From positions 682,001 to 746,000 of the forward strand of contig JADLSH010000199.1 of assembly GCA_016169945.1 (NCBI GenBank): a stretch of DNA of 64,000 bases, in the 5' to 3' direction. The notes under the pieces are model-generated. The model was not told where the DNA came from, ran no database searches, and was given only the letters and a program-made list of their open reading frames with translations. The DNA is from Trachythela sp. YZ-2020. Its lineage: Eukaryota; Cnidaria; Anthozoa; Malacalcyonacea; Clavulariidae. Both the position numbers and the translations under genes were made by a program. Positions 46,756 through 56,767 of this stretch are shown piece by piece (within the stretch, counting starts at the first letter, position 1; each line of letters opens with the position of its first letter).

Positions 46756-47652
46756 GGCCGGTTGTATAAAACTCTTAACTAGTATTTAACTACTTTCTGT
46801 GGTTATGTGGAATGATGTGCATCAAAATAGAAAGCCATTTTACTCAAATTAGGTTGTTTATACAGCTATAATTTCGCCGGTTTGAGTGGCAGTACAAAAG
46901 AACTCCCGACATTTTGTTCTTGAAGTTTCACTTTCAGTTTCGCTGTGATAAAGTTGGGGTGTGCTGTTCCCCTATTCCCCCATAGATTTAAGTATCAAAA
47001 AGGTTTGATTATATTTAATATTATTACAAAGAGTGTAAATACTCCCATAAAGAGGACGAAAACGACGTATAAAGGCAAACTTTGTTGTCAAAATTCATTG
47101 TTTTCAAAATTCACGCGCAGTATAGAAAAATTCCCGCTAACATGCATGTCTCCGATTCCTGGTTCCCCTGTTCCCCGGTTCCCTCGTTCCCCGGTTCCCT
47201 CGTTCCCCTGTTCCCTCGTTCCCCGGTTCCCTCGTTCCCCGGTTCCCTCGTTCCCCGGTTCCCCGGTTCCCTCGTTCCCCGGTTCCCTCGTTCCCCGGTT
47301 CCCTCGTTCCCCGGTTCCCTCGTTCCCCGGTTCCCTCGTTCCCTCGTTCCCCGGTTCCCCGGTTCCCTCGTTCCCCGGTTCCCTCGTTCCCCGGTTCCCT
47401 CGTTCCCCGGTTCCCTCGTTCCCTCGTTCCCCGGTTCCCCGGTTCCCCGGTTCCCTCGTTCCCGGTTCCCTCGTTCCCGGTTCCCTATTTTAAAGATAGC
47501 CATTTTGCAAGTGGAAGCACCAATCACCAAAGTCGAAATATTTTTCGTATAAAACGAAAAAGACGAAAATCTGTCGCTTCTTTCTTGCGCACATGTTTGA
47601 TTGTCAAAGTACACAACTTTTATAGGGGAATTAAATCACATTTTTGAAAAAA

Positions 47653-50374
47653 ATGGTGAGTTAAATATACCTTTAAACACATTAAAACTATAACATACAT
47701 TATCATGTTTCAAGTGCAATGAATTATAGCGAAATCGTACGAATATTATTGAAGATTTATACCTTTGAATTTTTGGCTCTTAAAATTAAAAACTTGTATT
47801 TTTCAATTTTTGTGTTTTTAAGGTTTCCTTAAACCCTGTTCAAATTTTTAAAGCCGGAGCGGATGAAGAGAAGGCAGAGACAGCTAGATTGGTATGTTTT
47901 ATAGTTTGGTTTGGAATATTTGTATGATGTGATGTTTATATTTGTATATATTGCAGTGGATTACTTGATGGTACCCCTCCCATATACTTTCAAACATCGA
48001 CTCTTGCTGTTTTAAGCTTTTCAGTTTGCCAGTTTCATTCTGCTGGTTGGGGATAAGGAATCGTTGACAAATAAATTTCATCCTGGGTTGCAGACTTGTT
48101 CTATGATTGCTGTCATCCAGCATTCCTTTGCCGTCCCCCTCTCCCCATCGCAGAACAAGTCCACACTTGTGGGACAAAATCTATTTGTCAAAATGAAGTA
48201 CTAAAACCTAATTAAACTATCTGTATAATTAAATGTACGTAACTTCAATCATCTTACAAAACAACAAGTAACTTACTTCTTGTGTTATAATTAGTCATCA
48301 TTTGTTGGTGCCATTGCAATTGGCGACCTTGTCAAGAGCACCCTGGGACCAAAAGGCATGGTAAGTATAGACATGGTAAATAAAATAGCAAAGTAGGGTG
48401 CATTGCTACTAGAGGTGTGCATAGGATCGGATTGACCTCTTTGAATCCGAAGGTTTGTCTAAGTTCTCAATCCGATCCGATTAAAAAAAAATTAATCCGA
48501 TCCAATCCGAAAAAAATATATTAGATCCGATCCGACTTGATGCTGAAAATTTGTAATCCGATCCGAACGTATATTGTATGCTTTTATATAGTTTGAAGTT
48601 CAAACTTTGAACGAAACGTATGTCTAACATTTGTAGAGTTTTCAACACATTATTCTAAAATCTAAACCTCTGGACTTTTACGTTGCAAAAGGCTAAATGC
48701 ATTCTTTATGCGTTCTTTCAATGACAAAATCTAACTGAGCGTTTCTCAATACGCGGAAAAACGAATCCGATCCGGGGAAAAACCCGCCCGATCCGATCCG
48801 ACATAAAAGCAATAAAATCCGATCGGACTCGGATCGGATTTGCACACCTTTAATTGCTACTTATAGGTTTGCAAGAATAAGAAAAAACATTGATTATCAA
48901 ACACGTCTTGTATTCCACATGTACATTTTAGAATATTTTGTTGTTTCAGGATAAAATCTTACAATCTCTTGGTCAGAATTGCGATATCCAAGTCACAAAC
49001 GATGGTGCAACAATATTAAAGTCCATCAGTATTGATAACCCTGCTGCCAAGGTTTTAGTTGGTAAGATGAAGCTAAGAGTATTGTAAAAAGCTGAAAAAA
49101 ATTGATCAAAATACAACTGCTAAACAATTTGACAATGTTGGTTTTCAGATATCTCCAAAGTTCAAGATGATGAGGTCGGAGATGGCACGACCAGTGTTGT
49201 TGTTTTAGCTTGTGAACTTCTGAGGGTAATCAAAATTTGATGTAAAAACTAGGCTTGTGCGGTTAACCGATAAAACCGAAAAAAACGGTTTTTTAAAAAA
49301 AACGGTTTTACGTTTTTGTTATATCGGAAAACTGAAAAAAACGAAAATCGATTTAACCGCGTCTAGATCGGATATTGCATCCTTTGCATGCTTAATTTAA
49401 TAGTATGACTCATCTCTAAACCATGCGTGTTGACAGCTGAGCCGATAATAAATCAGATTAAATTTATTCTGATGCGTGGGTATTGCGTGCACTACGCACG
49501 AGGTGATACTAAATTCATAACATCGTCATCTTGTGCTGCGAAAGACCAGATGCGATACGTTCTTCAATTAAAAGTAAACTTTCGATGGCCACAAGAAGTT
49601 TAGTGTGGAACTTTTTTAAGAACACGGAAGAAGCGCAGGATGGTTCTGTATGTCAAATATGTATGCGGACCATCAAAAATAAGGGATCAAACATGTCAAA
49701 CGGAAAAGGTTGACATGCTCGTTTTTCTAGCCGAGGCATGTAGACAGCCAGACATGCCAGTCATTGTAGACAGCCAGACATGAGACAAGCGTATTTATTA
49801 TTTAGATAGTAAGCAATAACAGTAATTAGTATTTTATAGTATAAGCATAGTTTTTTTTATTTTAAATTTTTATTAAAGGTACAATACTGGTCAAACGCTA
49901 TAGTTGTGTGCATAACACGGCAGCAGCCTGTCTTGTAATTGTGATTTGTGAAAACCTTTTTTGTTTTAACTTAAGTTATATTATTGAATATTTATTTGGT
50001 TAAATAATAATATCTTATAAACAAAACGTTTTTTGTCTTTTACTAATTCCGTTTGCTCCAAAGGCAAAATAATTTTATGCCAATTTAAAAATTGTTTTCA
50101 CTTTTCAAGATGGCGGACAAAAAAAACGATTTTGTCGGTTTTATCGGTTTTTTTCCGTCGGTTTTCGGTTTCGTTTTTTTTTGAAAACCGCACTAGCCTA
50201 GTAAAAACCATTGTTTCCATCTAAAGATGAACAGTAGTGACAGATAAAAACATCATCTGTATGCTGATGTGAAACTTTCTTGTTTGCCAAGAGCATTGAC
50301 AGATTATTAATCTGATCAGCCAATCATGTTAAACCCATTAGCTGGCAATGTGCCCAGATGCACCCTACTTTAGT

Positions 50375-50407
<33 letters not shown>

Positions 50408-50512
50408 TGTCAGTGGTAGGGTACTGCCAGTTAATGGGTTAACAAAACTATCTGCCAGTGTATCTTGTTAACCCATTAGCTGGCAATGTGCCCAGGTGCA
50501 CCCTACTTTAGT

Positions 50513-50545
<33 letters not shown>

Positions 50546-53500
50546 TGTCAATTGTACTGTACTGACTGATTACAACTGTCTATCCTTAGACACAAACAAT
50601 GGTATTTATGGAGCAATGATGAGAAATTCAATGCTGAATCTGTCTTAACAGACCTGTGGCAAGTTCTACATGATCTGAGCTCTGTAGCCCATTGTGATAA
50701 CAGAAATGTATATTTTGCCCTGAAAAATCAAGCCCCCCCCCCTGGCCCCTGAAAAATCACACCCTCCTCCCCTGAAAAATCAACCCCCCTCCCCTGAAAA
50801 ATCAACCCCCTCCCTGAAAAACCAACCCCCCTGCCAGATTATCCTAAACCCCACCCTTATGTTTATTACCAAAAAAATTTCTTTAGGAAGCAGAAAGGTT
50901 AACAGCCTCGAAAATTCATCCCCAGACTACCATCCTGGGATGGCGTAAGGCTGTCAAAGCCAGTGAAGTGGCACTGGAACAATCTGCTGTAGATCACGGC
51001 AAAGACGATGCTAAGTTTCGAGAAGATCTGATGAATATTGCCAGAACCACCTTAAGTTCAAAAATTTTGGTGCATCAAAAAGATTATTTTGCAAAACTTG
51101 CTGTTGACGCTGTTATGAGATTAAAGGTCTATTGTTTTCTCTAAAAAAAGATGTGTAAATTTGCTTAAGCTTTGGGCAAACCAGGAAACATTGTTTCCTA
51201 ACCATGTTTCCCGAAAGTAGGCAAGCCGGGAAACATTGGTTGACTACCATCTGCTGAACGATAGTGTTTTGTGAAACTTACCTATTCACTTTTATAGGGA
51301 AGTGGAAACCTAGAAGCGATTCAAATTATTAAAAAACTTGGTGGAAATCTGGCTAACTCCTACCTAGATGAAGGTGCTTTATATAGCTTTATAACATTAT
51401 CTGATAAAAATATTTCATTTTCCAATCTCTGTTTTATTAGTAGGTGTACAATGTAGTTCAGTATATTTTTATATTTTTACAAGGTTTTTTACTTGATAAA
51501 ACGATTGGGGTTAATCAACCGAAGCGAATGGAAAATGTTAAAATATTGGTTGCTAACACATCTATGGATGCAGATAAAATAAAGGTTCAGTAGTCTTTTA
51601 TCTTACTGGACCTCTAGGGAGAACAGTTTAGAAATGATAGAGCTATCCAGTAGAAATAAAGTTAGTTTAGTTTAGGTTTCCTCTACATAAAGTGCCTGTG
51701 TTCGTTCTAGGTGTTTGGTTCAAGAGTACGGGTTGATTCAACGGCAAAGATTGCTCAACTGGAATTAGCTGAAAAGGTAGCGATATATTTAACTTCGTAT
51801 TAGGATTGTTTTCATTTTAGATTTGGATATCAGATATATTTTTATTGCTAATTTTTTTCAATCATTAGGAAAAAATGAAAGACAAAGTTCAGAATATTTT
51901 AAAACATGATATAAACTGTTTTATAAACAGGTTAGATGGTACATGTTTTCTCCCGAAATATTTTCTTAAAATTTTTAAAAGTATGTATGTCAACCCTAAT
52001 ACATATTTCAATTATTTTCAACCCTAGACAACTGATATACAACTATCCAGAGCAGTTATTTGCAGATGCGGGAGTTATGGCTATCGAGCATGCAGATTTT
52101 GAAGGAGTGGAGCGGTTAGCTCTTGTGCTAGGTTCAGAAATTGTGTCAACATTTGGGAAACCAGAGCTGGTGAAACTTGGTCATTGTAAACTTATTGAAG
52201 AAGTTATGATTGGTGAAGACCAGGTTAGTGATGATGATGGTGGTGGCGATGATGGCGAGGCAACTGGTGGTGATGATGATGGTGATAATGGTGATGATGA
52301 TGGTGATAATGGTGATGATGATGGTGGTGGTAATGATTGTGGTGGTGATGATGATGATATTAATGGTGAAGATGATGGTGGCGGTGATGATGGTGGTCAT
52401 GATGATGATCATGGTGATGGTAATAATGGTGATGATGGTAATAATGGTGATGATGATAATGGTTGATGATAATGGTGGTGTTATAGTGATGATGATAATG
52501 GTGGTGATGATGATGGCGATGGCCCACATTCAAGAACATGTACTACCTCTGCACCAGAAACAAAATGCATATATTCACCATAATTTGTAATATCATTTTA
52601 GTTAATCCATTTCTCTGGTTGTGCTCTGAACGAGGCATGTACAATAGTAATCCGCGGAGCTACGCAACAAATATTGGACGAAGCGGAACGCTCGCTTCAC
52701 GATGCTTTGTGCGTCTTAACTCAAACTGTCAAGGAAACTAGAACGGTGTTTGGCGGAGGTATGATACTGACGAACCATGGCTTCATTTATGCTAGAGACG
52801 GATGATCCGTCTGGACGAACTTGGGCAAAGAAAAGATAGTTCGTCTGATAATGTCTCTGTGTATAAATGAGGCATTAGACTATCAGGAAAATATCAGACA
52901 TGATTTGTTCCCAGAACCATTGCCAGTATAGATCACGCTATTCTAGCTAGTTCGTCTGGATAGTTCATCTTGACGGATGATCCGTCTATGTGTATAAATA
53001 CGACATTAGACGGACTATCAGGAAAATATCAGACATGATTTGTCCCCAGAATCATTGCCAGTATAGATCACGCTATTCTAGCTAGTTCGTCTGGATAGTT
53101 CATCTTGACGGATGATCCGTCTATGTGTATAAATACGGCATTAGACAAACTATCAGGAAAATATCAGACATGATTTGTTCCCAGAATCATTGCCAGTATA
53201 GATCACGCTATTCTAGCTAGTTCGTCTGGATAGTTCATCTTGACGGATGATCCATCTATGTGTATAAATACGGCATTAGACGAACTATCAGGAAAATATC
53301 AGACATGATTTGTTCCCAGAATCATTGTCAGTATAGATCACGCTATTCTAGCTAGTTCGTCTGGATAGTTCATCTTGATGGATGATCCATCTATGTGTAT
53401 AAATACGACATTAGACGAACTATCAGGAAAATATCAGACATGATTTGTTCCCAGAACCATTGCCAGTATAGATCACGCTATTCTAGCTAGTTCGTCTGGA

Positions 53501-55597
53501 TAGTTCATCTTGACGGATGTTGTGTCTATGTGTATAAATACGGCATTAGACGAACTATCAGGAAAATATCAGACATGATTTGTTCCCAGAACCATTGCCA
53601 GTATAGATCACGCTATTCTAGCTAGTTCGTCTGGATAGTTCATCTTGACGGATGTTGTGTCTATGTGTATAAATACGGCATTAGACGAACTATCAGGAAA
53701 ATATCAGACATGATTTGTTCCCAGAACCATTGCCAGTATAGATCACGCTATTCTAGCTAGTTCGTCTGGATAGTTCATCTTGACGGATGTTGTGTCTATG
53801 TGTATAAATACGGCATTAGACGAACTATCAGGAAAATATCAGACATGATTTGTTCCCAGAACCATTGCCAGTATAGATCACGCTATTCTAGTTAGTTCAT
53901 CTGGATAGTTCATCTTGACGGATGATCTGTCTATGTGTATAAATACGACATTAGACAAACTATCAGGAAAATATCAGACATGATTTGTTCCCAGAATCAT
54001 TGCCAGTATAGATCACGCTATTCTAGCTAGTTCGTCTGGATACTTCGTCTTATGTTTACACTTGTTACACTAAGATGGATGATGCGTCTTGACACATGGT
54101 TCGTCTGTAGTATAAATCAGTTCAATATTACTGTACACTGATAGCCTATAGCAAACCTACGATGAACTATAAGTAATGTTTGGTTGTATCTTTTCAGGCG
54201 CTTCAGAAATGCTTATGGCCAAAGCTGTCAGTCATTTGGCGTCAAAAACTCCAGGAAAAGAATCTATTGCTATCGAAAGTTTTGCAAACGCACTAAGACA
54301 AGTAAATACCATTCATATGTACTTCTTAATTACGCTATATGTGAGTTTCACTAAGCACTATCGTGCAGCAGATGGTGGTCAACCTGCAGTTATCAGAGCG
54401 AGAAAATAATGTTGATTCTTTTCATTATATATAGTAGTCTTGTATTTGGTCGACAGTAAATAGAATTGAGAGATGTAGTTTAATTTTCTTGCTCGTATAA
54501 GTGTCAACATTTCTGAAGGTGACCACAATCTGCTGCCCTGCAACGCTTATACTGAAACCAACCTTTACTTAGCAATACCAAAACGCAGATATAACATTAT
54601 GCCATCTTAACTCTAACTGTATATTTCTATATCTAGATACCTATAATAATAGCTGATAATGCTGGCTATGACAGCGCGCACTTGATTTCTCAATTGAGAG
54701 CAAAGCACAGCGATGGAGAAAATCGATATGGCTTAGGTATAGTGACTTGATTTAAAACCTTCCCCGGTATAGTAATGAATATACTCAAAATACTCCATCT
54801 AACACTTACATATGGTTATATTCTTATCAGATATGCGTACAGGCGTAATTGGTAATATGGTGGACCTGGGTATTACTGAATCGTATAAAGTGAAACTACA
54901 AGTCTTGCTGTCATCCGCCGAAGCTGCGGAAATGATCTTACGAGTTGATAATATTATCAAAGCTGCGCCCAGGTAAATTTAAAGTCTACATATACGCATT
55001 TATTATATACACAAGCTCTGGATATGAAGTATTCTGCAATCTGATTGGTTCTCTTCTAAATAACTTTTAGTTTAAAACACTGTTATATATTGGAAACTGT
55101 AGGGAGCCTCCCAGCAGGATATTAGCTCATATCCTGCTAGTAGAGAAAAGTAGAAAAATGGCTGCCAGATTTGGACAATTAAATGAAGAGGAAATTCAAC
55201 TTTTACTTGAAAAAAGTACGCCAAAATGTTCTGTTCATATCCAGAGCTTGTGTATATAATAAAACAGTTATTCTACTTACTCTCGTCGTATGACTGATAG
55301 CCGACTCGGCTCGTAGACTCGTGTTCGTAGAATAACTGTTAAATAGCTGGTTTCAGTAAGCCGTTACAGAGGTCAGAGCATCAGATGACGCTTATAGGAG
55401 CAAGAAAATTAAAGTACATCTCTCAATTCTATTTATCTGTCTCCAAATACCAAGACTACCGACATATAATGAAAATAATTCACTAAGCATCTATATTATG
55501 TACATTTATGCTATTCTCCCCATTATTTGTGGTCTGATGTTTTGAAATTTCTTATCTTTGCAGGCAACGTAACCCGCGCGAGGATTATTGTGGATAG
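47653..55597 (+). CDS. CCT2: T-complex protein 1 subunit beta (CCT2)
   Basis: Sixteen coding exons: 47653-47655 (ATG only), 47823-47891, 48295-48360, 48950-49061, 49149-49225, 50887-51126, 51298-51373, 51484-51584, 51711-51776, 51869-51930, 52028-52223, 52602-52758, 54198-54301, 54637-54736, 54831-54972 and 55564-55597. Total 1605 nt, 534 residues, essentially the family length. Key parts: [16 protein letters not shown] near the start, [10 protein letters not shown] (nucleotide loop), VGDGTTSV (94-100, catalytic Asp95), [32 protein letters not shown] and NAGYDS near the end. CCT2 is one of eight subunits of the cytosolic chaperonin that folds actin and tubulin. The C-terminus (PREDYCG) replaces the mammalian DHHPC. 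Introns 3, 5, 8, 11, 12, 13 and 15 are swollen by repeats. Confidence 0.97.
48410..48852. mobile_element. hAT-type element, TIR TAGAGGTGTGCA, rich in GATCCGATCCGA words
   Basis: TAGAGGTGTGCATAGGATCG on the left and CGGATTTGCACACCTTTA on the right are inverted. ATTGCTAC flanks both sides (48402-48409 and 48853-48860). The subterminal regions repeat AATCCGATCC in both directions, plausible transposase-binding sites. Confidence 0.9.
49250..50200. mobile_element. hAT element relic with BED zinc-finger fragment
   Basis: TIRs TAGGCTTGTGCGGTT and AACCGCACTAGCCTA are inverted, with GTAAAAAC flanking both (49242-49249 and 50201-50208). Subterminal AAACCGAAAAAAACGG words repeat. Inside, a short frame at about 49585-49713 reads SLVWNFFKN...[20 protein letters not shown], matching a BED zinc finger, the N-terminal domain of many hAT transposases, and then stops. 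The catalytic domain is missing. Confidence 0.88.
50325..50545. repeat. Direct repeat of about 130 bp in CCT2 intron 5
   Basis: CCCATTAGCTGGCAATGTGC ... TTTTACTCTGTCTAACGCC occurs twice. Diverged relatives lie near 24640 and 37600-37710, so it is a dispersed family. Confidence 0.7.
50735..50830. repeat. C-rich minisatellite
   Basis: About five units of CCCTGAAAAATCAACCCCC in CCT2 intron 5. Confidence 0.75.
51600..51685 (+). repeat. Single SINE-tail unit in CCT2 intron 8
   Basis: TTACTGGACCTCTAGGGAGA through GTTTAGTTTAGGTTTCC fills most of a 126-bp intron, starting about 18 nt after the donor and ending 25 nt before the acceptor. Confidence 0.8.
52228..52520 (+). repeat. GATGGT microsatellite abutting a CCT2 donor
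   Basis: Almost 300 bp of GATGATGGTGGT-type sequence starting 4 nt after the donor GTTAGTGATG at 52224. It is open in frame with the exon for some distance, so failure to splice would add Asp/Gly-rich sequence. Confidence 0.9.
52782..54117. repeat. MITE with internal 133-bp tandem amplification, CCT2 intron 12
   Basis: Outer ends TTTATGCTAGAGACGGATGA and an inverted TTCGTCTGTAGTATAAAT enclose about nine nearly identical 133-bp units, each with CGAACTATCAGGAAAATATC, GATTTGTTCCCAGAATC and TAGATCACGCTATTCTAGC. Units differ by only a few positions, so the expansion is recent. Without it the intron would be about 100 nt. Confidence 0.88.
54341..54563. mobile_element. MITE of the GCAGATGGTGG family, CCT2 intron 13
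   Basis: GTTTCACTAAGCACTATCG then GCAGCAGATGGTGGTCAA on the left, and TCTGCTGCCCTGCAACGC...ACTGAAAC on the right. It starts 39 nt after the donor; about 110 nt of other intron sequence remains. Confidence 0.85.
55000..55262. mobile_element. Inverted-repeat MITE, TIR TTATTATATACACAAGCTC
   Basis: TTATTATATACACAAGCTCT continuing GGATATGAA is mirrored at the right end over about 29 bp. An inner inverted pair GCTCATATCCTGCTAG is also visible. It starts 27 nt into CCT2 intron 15. A partial GCAGATGGTGG-family MITE follows at about 55349-55490. Confidence 0.8.
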
Positions 55598-55668
55598 ATA
55601 TGGCTATGTTTGTAAAGTTGCACATGCAAGAAAACATAATAAACATTTAAATCTTCCAGCGTTATGAC

Positions 55669-55674
55669 AATAAA
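55669..55674 (+). terminator. CCT2: CCT2 polyadenylation signal
   Basis: AATAAA 72 nt after the CCT2 stop codon, followed by a T/G-rich stretch (GTTGTTGTTTATTG). It is the only canonical hexamer suitably placed on this strand. Confidence 0.65.
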
Positions 55675-56767
55675 TGTTATGAAATAGAATGTTGTTGTTT
55701 ATTGAATGTAGGAGTCAAACACTGCCGCGACTGCGCCGGAACGCATGTTGACAAATACTTCCACAGTACCAGTGGAAGTATTGATAAGACCGTGAATACA
55801 TATGGTGGAAGTCGAGGTGGAAGTACATCATATGTACCTTTGTATATATCCTAGTAAAGATGAACGTTTCGCTATGCTGAGTTTGAACGAAAGTTCAGAT
55901 AGTTTCTTCATGAAAGAAACTCGAGTTCGTTATTCCCTCTTCTGAGTAACGGCTTGTTTCAAGTTGTCGTCTATAGATGTCATGCATGAGCTCAATTTAA
56001 GGACGACTGCAATGGCTCTATTTATACCATCAATATTTTCTTATATTCTTTATTGATTACATATCTAATCTCACTCCAATTAATTTAACCACAAGATCAT
56101 GTCCCTTTACTATAGTTGCAAATAGTTTCAATATTTTAAAGATGAACGTTTACAGTGTTTGGCGACCTCCCTCTTCTGCCTTAGTATTGCAGTTTGTACT
56201 TATGAAAGTGGGACTGAATTTGAAGATTAAGTCAATAAAATTTGAAAAACTATTACAGATATGCTAAAATTATACTTTCTCTTAAAATTGAGCAACTCAT
56301 TGGAGGACATGCATGATCAAAAACCCATACCTCAAGAAATGGCATAACTTTTATGCCACCCCTCCAATATCACCTCTAACAGACACCCACCAGTACCAAC
56401 ATAGCCATAGGTTTCAACAAGGTTTGAACTATTACTGAATTTGGGTAGGATATGTGAGTTCTGCTCGCATTACACTTTAGACTGTTAAAACTACTGTAAA
56501 CTTCAAATATAAGCTCTTGGCTAATTCCCTGATTGTATTTCTGATACGCCTATACACGAATATTTGGAGGTTTACAGTATTTCAAAAGTATAAATCATAT
56601 TCATTGAACTATTATAGAAAGGTTCGTCAAAATTGGCGATGTGCACCAAACGAATTCCATAATTGGAAACTGTTTTTAAATTTCAAAACGAAACCACATC
56701 CCTAAGGTGTATATATATGGTACCTGGCATTGCCTGGAAGTAAATTGATGAAGAGTTGAATATTCTG
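55675..56767. other. Intergenic region between convergent CCT2 and ARFGAP2/3
   Basis: No exon or strong repeat recognised. A short inverted pair around CCACAGTACCAGTGG-like text lies near 55760. The 3'UTR of ARFGAP2/3 should extend down from 56767. Confidence 0.45.

Larger units (their letters stand above)
44753..47500. mobile_element. Foldback element with long arms containing tandem GGGAACGAGGGAACC arrays
   Basis: The left arm (44753-45378) and right arm (46808-47500) are inverted copies. Both begin GCTATCTTTAAAATAGGGAA at the outside, go through an array of 17-bp GAGGGAACCGGGGAAC-type units (about 12 left, 19 right), then unique sequence, and end CATCATTCCA inside. Arm differences are array length and a left-arm insert of about 55 bp. 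The interior 1.4 kb holds an ORF (45839-46492) and a nested inverted repeat. Long TIRs made partly of tandem repeats are the plan of Drosophila FB elements. No target duplication was found. Confidence 0.82.

Noticed and set aside
47082..47552. Long Pro/Phe/Arg-rich frames (also 44440-45051)
   Set aside because: They arise from the 17-bp tandem arrays in the foldback arms, which are open in several frames because of repeat periodicity.
52210..52590. Met/Val-rich and Asp/Gly-rich frames after a CCT2 exon
   Set aside because: They are readings of the GATGGT microsatellite; the CCT2 exon ends at a good donor and homology resumes at 52602.
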